This document shows, one piece after another, positions 1-11,135 of a stretch of DNA of 64,000 bases. The notes below the pieces were generated by a model. It ran no database searches. It worked only from the letters and a program-made list of their open reading frames with translations, and was not told where the DNA came from. A program made the position numbers and the translations under genes. Within the stretch, counting starts at the first letter, position 1. Each line of letters opens with the position of its first letter. Source of the stretch: Prunella strophiata (lineage: Eukaryota > Chordata > Aves > Passeriformes > Prunellidae); the NCBI GenBank assembly GCA_036583965.1, contig JAZBQD010000014.1, positions 66,494,395-66,558,394 of the forward strand, in the 5' to 3' direction.

Positions 1-1306
1 TGTTTCAGGCAGGTCATTCGGACCTTGACAAAAACAGAAACTTCTGAGCTCACAGACTGACACATCTGAAAATGCATATGGATAAAATTTTTCTCAGGAT
101 GCATTTGGCTCATATCTTCTTAAATAAAACAAACCCCACAACAAGAAGCTGGTTTGCTGTGGTGTGAGGGGGGTCCATGCCCCCCACTCATTGACACCTG
201 AATTTGAAGGTATCTGCTGCAGAGGTCAGGACTGGACTCAGAAAAGAAAATGAGACAACAGAGAGGAACAGAAAAGGCAATAGTCCATATTTCCCCAAGG
301 AAATACTGTAGCTCAGCCTATGGATTTTCCAGAGGTGCTGCAGCCATGTTACACAAACTACATCAAAGGTGCCTCCAGTGTAAAATCCTTTCGGGTCAGT
401 ACACAGAAAAAGTAGCCTAATTCAGGTTTTTCTGCAGGAATATTGGAGGGGAAGATGACTGTGTAATAGGACAGGGCTAATCTATGCTTTAGGACTGGTA
501 GCTGTCCCCTGCTGAAAGGCAAAGAGGCAACAACCTTCCTTCCTCCATTTTACTAAAGAAAATGTAATATTGCCAAAGACAAACAAGTGGCCCAGCTGGA
601 AAAGAAAAAGTATCTTTCCTACTGAAAGAAAATGAAAAAATACAACCCTTCCCTTCAGGCCCCATGCACATATAATCTTTGTTTCATCACCAACAAACTC
701 GACAGCAGCTTGAGCCACAACTAGACTTTTCTGACATCCAAATAACTCAGGGCCTGGCAGTGATAACCTTCTCCTGTCCTAGTCAGGACAACTTAAAAGG
801 TGAATTGGTTTGTGGACATGGTTCTGCCAGTTCTCAACAGCCTGAAATACAGCCCAGTTTAGCTCCACATGGGTTAGTGTATTCTTGCCCACAGGCAGAG
901 GAGCTCATCCTGCCAGTCAGTGCCTCCAGAGCAGCAAATCTCCCACGCTCTGCTAAGCTGGTTGTGCTCTACTTGGAACAGTATTTACTACAGCGTAAGG
1001 CATTTCTTCTTTGTACCTTGAAAAAAAAATACTGAATGAATCATGCAGATCCCTACAGTCCCTTAAGGACATCGGCAACAACTTCATGGCTATCCTGCCA
1101 GATGCTTGAACAGACTGAATAAAACCTGCCACTCTGTGCTGCTTGGGTTTAATGGCAACAAATGGGATGCCTGAGAAACAGCAGCAGAAAACAGCCCTAC
1201 TTCTTAAGGCATCTGATGAGCAAACGCTGCAGTGTGGACATTACAATGTTCAACTTCAACACCTCATTAAAAAAAGGGAAAAGATCTCTTACTTCAGCTT
1301 GTTTTC

Positions 1307-1370
1307 ACTCTCTCTCTCTCTCTCTCTTCCCCCCTCCCCCTCCCCCCTTCCCCTTTTTTTCCTTTTTTCA
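1307..1370. repeat. (TC)n followed by C-run tract
   Basis: About ten TC units are followed by C runs of 6, 5, 6 and 4 separated by one or two T (1329-1354), then T runs. On the minus strand, which is the CELF2 sense strand, the second half is a four-run G-quadruplex motif. Confidence 0.9.
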
Positions 1371-1424
1371 AAGGAAATTTAGTGCCAGAGAAAGACCTCA
1401 AGGTCCCAGCCATTGGGAGAGAGT

Positions 1425-1458
1425 TGACACATTCAATTCTCCATGACACATTCAATTC
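1425..1458 (+). repeat. Short tandem duplication, 19-bp unit
   Basis: The 15-mer TGACACATTCAATTC occurs at 1425-1439 and again at 1444-1458, giving nearly two copies of a 19-bp unit. It is probably a replication-slippage duplication. Confidence 0.8.
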
Positions 1459-4039
1459 ACAAGCCCTTGCTCAGGCTGCCAAAGGCACCAATTAGCACCA
1501 GTGGTAGAGATTTTATTTATTTAATTTCCACAGAAACCTGTTTAGCAAGACAGTGACAGGGACAAACAGCCTCATGTATGGCTAGAAACAGCTTTATGTG
1601 AGTCACTGTCAAAGATGGCAGCAATGGATTACAGGGAGAATCAAGCCATGGGTTCACTGAAAGCCATCATTTAGAAGTGAGGAATGGGAAAAAGATCAAG
1701 TGGTGAGGACTTTCACACCACAACAGCCATGGTTTTCTGCTGGCTGTGAACTTGGGTTTCTGGAGGACTTTGTGTATGACAAATTGCAGTTTTCACCATG
1801 CAAAAACTTCAAGACATGCCATTGCTTCTGTAAGCATGAGAATTTTTTCAAAGAGCTGTTAGTGACCCCATGCAATGGGGCTTCTCTCCTGCGTGACTTC
1901 TGCTCTATGACCCAGATTTTCCTCCCAGCAGAGCAGTCACTGCTTTGTTAGGCTGCAAGATCCAGCTCTATGACATCTCCAGGAGCTCTGCCATGCCATT
2001 ATTTTTGTCACTTTCTCCCAATTCAAACACAGACTAATTATGCCAGTGAGAGCTGTTTACATTCCTAATTTTGAATAACTAACAAAGGGAAGCTCTCCTC
2101 CACTTGAAGATGTGGCTTACACAGTCCTTGTTGGCATTTAACAGCACTGGGATCTGTGTAAGAGGCTTAATCTCTCAGCCAGGATTTCATGCCTGAGTGA
2201 ATACGGACACCTCCATCTTGCTTCGGGTGAGAAAAAATCTTTTACAGCTCCCTAAACTGAATAAACAATTCCTGTGTTAAAGTTACCAGGAATTACACAT
2301 GTGCATCTATATGAGAAAATAACCCTTGGATGTGGACAGGAATTAAAACACGCTCCACAAGATGCTCTGAGGTTTTTATTTGCTTGAAGAAAAATATTCT
2401 GCAATCTCCCAGGCCTGAAAGTTTAACTTTTGGGAATTAAAAGAGAAAAGATACAGGAGGGAAAAAAGAAAAAAAAAAAAGCCCAAGCCATATTTATTGG
2501 TCTGATATATTAGTTTCTTTAGTTTTCAACTGTCAAAATTTGTCAGTTTGGATCTCTCCTGTGTTGTGCATATTATCACCTGCTGCCAGTACCTGAACCC
2601 TAACCATGGGGTATAGAAATACAAGAGCTTATCAGGGTGCCTGCAAATCCTGCAACAACTTAAAAGTATGAAATTTGCTTTACCTTCTAGACTAATAAAA
2701 TAAACACTTCAAAACAGCTATAATGATTATCTGATGATTGAACTCTGTATTCTTTTAGTGAGTAATGGAATACTGGCAGACAAATTCAATTCAAAATACA
2801 TTCACATTCAGGACATCAACAAAGTCATCATGTTGTGAATTGAAAATTCCTTTAAAGGCTGCGTTTGAATTCTAAGGGGCTGACAGATCAAGGGACTGAA
2901 GGCCCTGGAAGGCTAAATGAGTGAAGTCCTGCTATGTTTCTTTCTTTCTGTGAATGAAGCTCACTTTTGTGTGTGCATTTGCAAGCAGAACAGGTGCTGG
3001 CTTCATACAAGCCTGGAATCTCAATGGGGACAGTAGCTTCTTGTCAATCCAGCACAGTTCAAGCTAGTTTAAGTTCAGGAGGATTTCTTTTTCTTGGTTT
3101 TTTTTCCCCCACTCCAAATGTTTCTCTCCTGATTTCCACATTCACTCATCCACCACCAAAATTTAAACACCACACTAATACAGGGCAGCCTTTAACAAGG
3201 TCTCTTGCATTCCAGCCATCCACCTGAACTCTGGAGTACGTGCTCTGTACCTCACAAAAAACTGTCTGAACAGCAGTTAATTTTCAACCAAACACACCAT
3301 GACCTGTAATGGCATTTTCCAAAAGCCAATGAAGACATTAAAATCTCTTTTCCACTAAAGCCACTGAGAAGACCTATTGCTAGGAGGGGTTTGGGTGTGT
3401 TCAGGTTGGGCAGTGAGACTTTCCACTTTGCTTACATTTTATGCAGAGCAATGGCATTTCTTTTGTGCTACAGATGTTAAGTGCAATTACCTAACCTGCA
3501 CTGAAGACACTGGCCTAGTATTAGGAGAGATGTTTCAAGTTTTAGAGATTTTGATTGGTTCCATACAAAACCAGAGAAAACCATGAACTGTCTGAATAGC
3601 AAATACAGCCACTCCTGACAAAGACACCCAGAAAAAAAATCCTACTGTTTTTGAAATTCTGCTTATCACAAGAAGAAGGTGGCTAAGGCAGTGATTTGAT
3701 TCCTACCTGCACCATCCTCATGCTCTGTTGCCTGTGGAGTCATGGGAGAGTAAGATGGAAAGGATTCACTCCTGAAGCCATCCCTGCTAGAATTGCCGAA
3801 TACAGCAGAAACCAACCTTTAACGATGCTGCCTCCCAATTAGCTCAGGTTTGCTAATAGTTTGATATAATTGGCACCCTGATGGAAACCATATTACCAGT
3901 CCTGTCACCAGCCAGGAAACTGCATTGCCACTCTAATGACAGCACATATTATAGCCATGCCACTTCTAATATTAATACATCAGCTGAACGTAGGCAAGGG
4001 CTCACATGTGAGAAGGATTCACAGCTGGGATGTGCCAAA

Positions 4040-4340
4040 TTCCACCCTGTGCTCTATTTTTCCTCCTGGTTGCAGCATTCAGGGTGGCAGTGCCCCAGCC
4101 CCGGAGTGCCCCGCAGTGGCACCGCTCGCATTAAAGCTCCAGGCCGGTAACAGCCCCGTAAATGGCCACTGAAAAATGATCCCACGGAGCTCAATTTTTT
4201 CTCTCCATGCCTTGCAAGCTATGACGGCCTTTCTGTTAATTGGCCACAAGTCCTGGTTTGCTGTCAGCCTTCAGCTGCACCGGGGAGCTCTTTTGGAGGA
4301 GTCGCACTCTGTCATTCCCGCACCCTTGTGAATACAAATG
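4040..4340. promoter_or_regulatory. Candidate conserved noncoding block
   Basis: This block is richer in GC and CpG than its surroundings (GCCCCGGAG, CCCCGCAG, CCGCTCGC, GGCCGG, CACGGAG, GACGG, ACCGGGG, TCGCACTC, CCCGCAC). It also contains TTAATTGGCC-type AT motifs that resemble homeodomain and CCAAT-box sites. No open frame matches a known protein. Retained CpGs in an intron often mark an unmethylated enhancer, but this call is inferred from composition only. Confidence 0.3.
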
Positions 4341-6687
4341 CTCTCTATAAATGTCCTCTGCCTACAAAATGGAAGCATTTTGTTTTTTGGAATTTTTCTT
4401 TTTCTTTTTCTTTTTTCGACCTAGATTAAATTTGCTGCATTTTCAAGCCTTTTGGGAAAAGCAACTAAGAACTAATATGCACTGGTTCATGTCCCACAAC
4501 ACTTCCCTACCCATTATTATGTAAATTTTGACTAAAGTGCGACACAGATAGAAAAGATATCAAGGGCAAAATTGCCAGAATCTACTTTTCTTGCTCTCTG
4601 AAATAAGCCACTTATATTAAACAGTTTTAAATGGCTAATAGCTGTACAAGTATCTGAAGAATTTCAATGTATAATTTTTCATACAGGACAATGACAGCTT
4701 TTGCAAATTCCTGAACTCTCCTGCTGCCAGTGTAATGACTGGGAAGCAAATGGCCAGCATGCTGGAACTGTCTGTTTTACTTCTGAAGGAAGGGGCCAAC
4801 TTCCACACCTGCAGCTTGGCAAAACTCATATGATATCTGCACTAGATGGTGATAAAGGAGTAAAAAAAAAAAAAAAGCAGATGCAGAATTAGATTCTATA
4901 CATGGTGGCAGGTAAATAAATACACACAAGTCAGGTTTATAGCATCAAGGCAATTTTGTCATTACAAACTAATCTGTCCCTGAAGAAACCATCCCTGCAT
5001 GCTGGGATGGAAGCTGAGCTTTATTGGTCTGGGCTGAGTAGTGGATGAGAGATGTTGCAACATAAACTCAGGAAGTGCTGTGAAGACAGAGCTGAGCAGT
5101 CAGTGGCACTGAACCTGCACATCAGCACTGCATTAACACCCTGATCTGCAGGAGGCCTGGCCTGGAATGCTCCTATTTTGCCAGCCTGTCCAAGCACCCA
5201 CCCAGTGTAAATCCCTAGGGAAAGCCATGGAGATGGATGGCTGTCAGGCAACCAGCATCAGTGGGAAAATCAAAGCAGCAGCTCAGTGCCTCCTGCTGAG
5301 TTCATGTTTGGTCTGTTCACATTTCTGAATCTCAGGGGTGGAGAGTAATTGGGATCTTGCACATCAGTCCATATAGGGTTACAATAAAAACTGCTTGTCA
5401 GAGCTTTCGGACAAGAAATTCTCAAGTAAGTAGGACAGCAGTGGGAGAGGATGGGGAAATGGCATTCCAGCCTCTAGCTCTGTGAGGGGGTGTCCCATGG
5501 GAAGTTATTGCACTTCCACTTTCCACTTGTAAAATACAGGAAAGAATATACACAAAACATGAGATTTTTTAAAAACTTGAAATAGTTTTAAACAAGGCTT
5601 GTCACAATGTATATCTATTGTATCAAGAAAGAAATCTTGAAATTGGGAAGACATCAAAATGAAACAACAAATAAATGAAAATAAAATAATTATGTATTTC
5701 TTTTACTGCCTTCTTGTAATTTCTCCTTTACGTTTTCTTTCTTATTTTCATTCTTATTCTTGCACTAATTCTCCTTAATCTTCAATTCACTTTCTTCTTC
5801 CCTCAAATAAGTTCTTATTCTTTTCTTCATAGCAGATGGTTATTGTTTTCCTTTTCTTTGGCCAGGTAACAATTACTGACTTGAGTTTACTGGCTTTAAA
5901 ATGAACTCACATGTCCTCTGTGCAAGTTAACCCCTAAGTCTGACCATCTGCTAAATACATCTTTGGATGTAGTAGAGAGAGAGGGTTCAGAAAACAGATG
6001 CTTAAAAAAAATGGAAACACAAAATTAAGATGTCCTCCTTTATTAATCCTTCTTGCAGCAGAAAACTGCTGTGACACTGTATCTCAGTTCAAAAAGACTC
6101 TACAAATATCATGTTTACATAAATTAACACAGGCAGGACACATCTTTCCCTGATGTCATTTCAAAAGCCCCATTGTCTCCAAGCCTGGCACTCACTAGCA
6201 GCAAATCAAACTTCCCAGCACACATGTCTTACAGTCCTGGATTTCCTTCTATTTTTTCTTTCACTTGAATGCTTGAGAAAGACCACTGAAAGCTGGCTTT
6301 TCCTGATAAGACTTCCAGATCACTGCTCTGATGAAACCTCTAATTGCACTGTGACTCCTGAGAAGCCATTCGAGTCCTAGTTCAACTAGGAGGCAGCTCT
6401 GTAGGGAAAAATACTCAGAATAAAAGAGCTTTACCATAAAACTATCCCTTCAAAAGAATCAAATCTTGGAGAGTTATTTGCAATTTATAAACTTTCCCTA
6501 TGAAAAACCTATGTTCTGTGCTGGAAATTATCTTCACTGGTTAAATGCCAAAAGCATCCTGGGACTGCATCAGGCAGAGCAGGTCAGTGGAGGTGATCCT
6601 GCCCTGCTGAAACATTTATGGGGTTCTGGATCTTCCTCCTTTTTCCCTAGCAAAGAGATGTGGACATACTGGAGGCTGTCCTGTGAA

Positions 6688-7055
6688 GGACCATGAAGGT
6701 GAGGAAGAGTCTGGAGCATCTCTCATATGAAAAGCAACTGAGAGAGCTGGGACTCTCAGAAAACAATGGAGGAAGAGAAAAGCCTTCAAAGTGGTCCAAT
6801 GACAGGACAAGAGGCCATGGCCACCAATTAAAATACAGGAAATTCCATTTAAAAACAAGGAACAACATTTTTATTCTAAAGGTGGTCATGGTTTGCCCAA
6901 ACAGGTTGTGGATGCTCTCCCTCCCTGGAGATATTAAAATCCTCCCTGAACACAGCTCTGAGAAACCTGCTGTAGATGACCCTGCTTTGAGCTGGGGTTG
7001 GATAAGATGAATCACAGAGGTTCTTTCTGACCTCAGCCAGCTTGTGATTCTGTGA
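6688..7055 (+). mobile_element. CR1 LINE, 3' fragment
   Basis: The plus strand follows the CR1 3' region: TCTGGAGCATCTCTC near the start, a diverged GTGACAGGACAAGAGG-like block, GTTGTGGATGCTCTCC, and a GATTCTGTGA tail at the end. CR1 is a non-LTR retrotransposon whose copies are usually cut short at the 5' end, as here. The fragment has no intact reverse transcriptase. A minus-strand open frame over the same bases is only antisense CR1. Confidence 0.85.
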
Positions 7056-7279
7056 AATGGCAAAGAAGGAATTTAACTGGCTTCTGACAACATCCCTCCT
7101 AACACAGCTTAACTTCCCCAGAAATATATCGCAAGCTTATTTAACTCTAGCAGACAACATCAGTTAAATTACTGTTTTATTGTTGTACCCATCAGCTGGG
7201 AACCAGCTCTCATTCACTAGCAAATTTCACACACTAGATGAATTTTTTCATAGCAAGAACACAGGAACTAATTTACTAA

Positions 7280-7303
7280 TTTTTTTTTTTTTTTTTTTTT
7301 TTT
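7280..7303 (+). repeat. Poly(T) tract
   Basis: A run of 24 T lies between two same-strand CR1 fragments. On the sense strand of CELF2 it is poly(A). Confidence 0.9.
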
Positions 7304-7335
7304 AGAGAAACAGAATCAGAGACCTTATAGCACCT

Positions 7336-7668
7336 TCTAGTACCTAAAGAGGACTGAGATATGGCTGGAGAGGGACTTTGACAAGGGTGTGTAGTGATAG
7401 GACAAGAGAGAACAGCTTCAAACTGAAAGAGGGAGGTTTCAGTAGGGTATAAGCAAGAAATTCTTTACTGTGTGGGCAGTGAGACAGAGGAACACCCTGC
7501 TCAGAGAAACTGGATCCCTGGAAGTGTTGAAGACCAGGCTGGCTGGAGTTTTGAGTAACCTGGTCTAGTGGAAGGTGTCCCTGCCCACGACAGGGTGGTT
7601 GGAACAAGATGATCTTTAAGGTCCCTTCCAACCCAAACCATTTTATGTTTCTATGGTGATTTTATGAA
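7336..7668 (+). mobile_element. CR1 LINE, 3' fragment
   Basis: This is a close match to the CR1 end: CTGGAGAGGGACTTTGACA, TAGTGATAGGACAAGAG, AAGAAATTCTTTACTGTG, AACCTGGTCTAGTGGAAGG, AAGGTCCCTTCCAACCC, and a degenerate ATTTTATG/TTCTATG tail. It is truncated at the 5' end. It lies on the same strand as the CR1 fragment about 280 bases before it, but each has its own 3' tail, so they are separate insertions. Confidence 0.93.
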
Positions 7669-10600
7669 CATGGAAGATATCGCCAATAAAAGCGTCTTGT
7701 GTCATACCTTGTTTTTAGAAATATATCAATACATTTATGAATTAATGATAATAATGCATTTTTTTAAAGTTTCAGTTTATCCAGTCCTGTTGTATCTGAC
7801 ATGAGGTATTTTTTTAAACCCACTGACATTCTAAACTTGTCAGCTTGTGTCTTCTAAGGGCAGCATAGGAAAAGGCAGAACTAGCAGTACAAAGAGAAAA
7901 AAAAAGAAAAAGGCCCAGGGCAGAAGGAGTTATTAAAAAAGGTACACAGTGGAAAGATTGCTATTGCTGACACTTCACTCATTTATAAAACAACAACAAA
8001 ACCTCAACCCTGCCCAGAAGCCTGGCAAGAACGTTGTGCATGGGGTGTTTTCAACATTTAGCTGGATTTGGAAGAGTTGGATACCATTTTTGCAAGAGAA
8101 TCTAAAACCTGACCTTGGATAACTCATTTCTAGGAATAGGGTGTTTAAGTTCTTCTGAAAATAACATTCAATGCCCATCTGAATCTTTCGATACCTAAAT
8201 GCTTTTGAACAATCTGGCCTTTCATCTCCCTGTGCTCTAGCTTTTCCTTGTTGAATACAAAGAATAAAAATGTTCTGAGCTCAAAGGAGTACTCTGAAGA
8301 AACCACCAAAAAATAAAAATTGAGGTAAAAAGACACTGCCATTGCAGGGACAATGAGTAACAGCAGAGCACTACGTGCCAGTGCTGCGCTCATCTGACTC
8401 ACTGCAGTCTGTCACACTTCCCCTGAAAGATACCTTATAGGAAAGGGAAGAAATCAATACAAGACATTTGAGATGGCTTAAGGGATGCTTGAAGTAGCAT
8501 GGGAAGAAATTCTAGGATAAATATTGCCTCTAAGTGCCCTGAACTTGGATCAACAAATAACTGTTTCCTCCAACACCTCCCCTGCCCCGTATTTTGCTGC
8601 TTTTGGCCAAGTCACCGAATTGCGGGCTCCATTCTCTGCTGGTAGAAGAATGGGCAAAGCCTCCACTCTGAGTCATGATTGGCTACTACATACATACTCT
8701 TTAATGGAGATAATTTTCAATAATTTTAATTATTTTTTCCCCCTGATAAATACATTTCCCCATCTTTAAAACCCAGGTCTAAATCCATTGTCTGAATCTG
8801 TTACACTCCCTGCTCCCTTTGCCCAAGACGCAGTCAAACACTTTCAGCTCTTTCTCAACTTCAGCATCATGAACCCTTGCACATCTCGTATTGATTTCCA
8901 GGCATCCACAGCTTCACTCTCACAGGGTCACAGCACATGTCAAATCTTTCCTGCATTGCACCTTCAAGCAGTGTTTCATCTAAGGAGCTTCGCTTTGCCT
9001 GAACTTGTTAGCAGTGACACATTTGTTCCCCAATTAGGCTTTCTTTATAAGAATAATACAAATGAAATAGAAGCAATTCCTGGCAACTCTTCTATCTTTC
9101 TAGTCAATTGAAACAATTTTATGCAGATGAAGATGCAGCTCCACAGAGCCTTTGAACTTTAAGCATCATCTTTACTTGGCTTTGAACTCTCAACAGGGCC
9201 CATGATCTTTCAAAGCAATGTACTCTGCTGTGGAAACTTCAAAAAAGAGGGAAAAAGGCATGGTTAGAAAGAAAAATGCAAAAGATGGGTTTTTTTAATG
9301 CTTGATGCTCCTGGAAATAAATAAAAAACCCAACTGAGTGGTATCTGAAGAAGTGTATTCTGCACTCAAGTGTTTCCCTAATTAATTGTTTAGATGAGTG
9401 CTAAAATAAATGCAGCAGCAGCAAAGATAAACAAACCACTTTAGTAATAAAGCCATATATTTGTGCAGGCACACAAAAATAAATGGCAGCACTTAATGAG
9501 CACAAGCAATGAGAAGGAAGAACACACTTCATGTGGGGGATCTATGCTCAGAAAGCTCAAGCTCAAAAGTATTTGAGAGGTATCTCACAACCACTTCCCA
9601 ATCTGCCTCTCATTTGCCTCTTGCACAAAATCTCATTTTGCACAGACTAACAGTGTAAAAATGCAAAGTGTCCTGATAAGGAATTATAGCTCATGTTTCA
9701 CCTTACCTGGGCAGCCTCACTGGGGCAAAGAGAATACTTCTGGGGAGAGATTGCTATCCTAGTTAATTACTATTCCTCTTTATTTTTGTCTGATGATTAA
9801 CTAATGTAAAATCAATGAAGGGAGATACGGAATAGATGTGTAACACGTGTACTTCCAAAATGAGAGGGAAAAGCTAAGATGAGTCATACTGCCTTTTCCT
9901 TCTGACTGGAAAACGAGCTAGCAAAGTATTAATGCTGGGGGAAAGTGTTATCTTGTATATCTAGGAAAGCAGTTTTAATAGAATTATACAACTGTTAGAG
10001 GCAGGAAAATTCAGCTAAGCTCCTTTCCCAGAGAGGACAGCATTGCACTTCCACACATAATTCATCCAAAGTTTTATCTTGTTCTATCTGTAGATTTCCC
10101 AGAATCTGACTTTCCATCATTTACCCCCAAAAAAACAATTTCAAAATTTCACAAGAAGTATTTTAAGTACGCTTTTCACAGTAAACACTTTCAGTTTTGC
10201 TTAATTTCCCATTGCTATTTATGTCTTGAAGACCTTACAAAGTAGTGCTACTACTTACCTTTGTATAAATGATTTGACAAGCAGACCACAATGTAAAACC
10301 CTGTATGCCATAAAAATAAATATGTTATTCTCCCCAGAAGCCTTCAAACAACTGACTGTTTATTTCTTGCAACTATCACTATGTATGCCCTGGAAAACTG
10401 ATGAAAAAAACCTATTCACTATTATTTAATATCTATTAAGGGAAGGGAATATTGAGACTATGTTGGATGACCCATAGGACATGTAAGTCTTTTAGTTACT
10501 ACCAGTTCAGAGAAGTCCAAACAAGAGTACCATGATCTATAGGTTCTATGACTCTCCAAAGATCAAGATGTGGCATTTAATCAGACCAAGATTTAAAATA

Positions 10601-11072
10601 AATCTCCAGCAGCCTGTTTTCAAGTTATGACAAGAGAAATACTTGGCTCTAGAGGTACAGGCTGTATGACATGATTGGCAACTTATCAGGACAAGAAGAG
10701 AAAGAAGCTGGATGATTGGCAACTTAATCAGAGGGAGAAGGAAAAATAGAGAAAAGGAACAAAACGAGTGCCTAAACAGTGATGTGTTGGCTCCTGCGGC
10801 TGTCAAAGGTGGCCTTGAGCAGGCAGTGGCAGGAGGGCTTACACTGAAGCTTGTCTGCAAAGTAGATGAAACTATTCAGTGTTCCTTGGCATCAATAGCA
10901 TGCGGCTGCTGAATGTATCTAATCACATTTGGAGAAGCAGGATTCTGCATGGTGCTCTCTGCAGGTCACCATGGCAGCCACAGGAACACATCCAACAAAA
11001 TCACGGACGCGCAGCTTCGCTACCGAAAAACTCTGAGAGCTTTAGAACAAAGTCCCCAGTCTTAACTGCAAG

Positions 11073-11135
<63 letters not shown>

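Larger units (their letters stand above)
1..6687. other. Intronic sequence, no gene seen
   Basis: The stretch is AT-rich unique sequence with a pyrimidine tract at 1307-1370, a short 19-bp tandem duplication at 1425-1458, scattered A and T runs (for example 4862-4875), and a CpG-retaining block at about 4040-4340. Open frames here are short and have no recognisable domain. Confidence 0.6.

Noticed and set aside
6647..7063. 138-codon minus-strand open frame
   Set aside because: It lies on the antisense strand of a CR1 3' fragment and is a by-product of the repeat.
9707..9739. Possible 33-base CELF2 microexon on the minus strand, with CTCCCCAG before it and CAG|GTAAGG after it
   Set aside because: Spliced after the known exon it would meet a stop codon within the unit, and the encoded residues do not match any CELF protein. 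It might be a poison exon, but nothing else supports it.
10252..10262. Perfect donor-like or recursive AG|GTAAGT on the minus strand
   Set aside because: There is no pyrimidine tract before it, as a recursive site would need, and no coding sequence ends at it.
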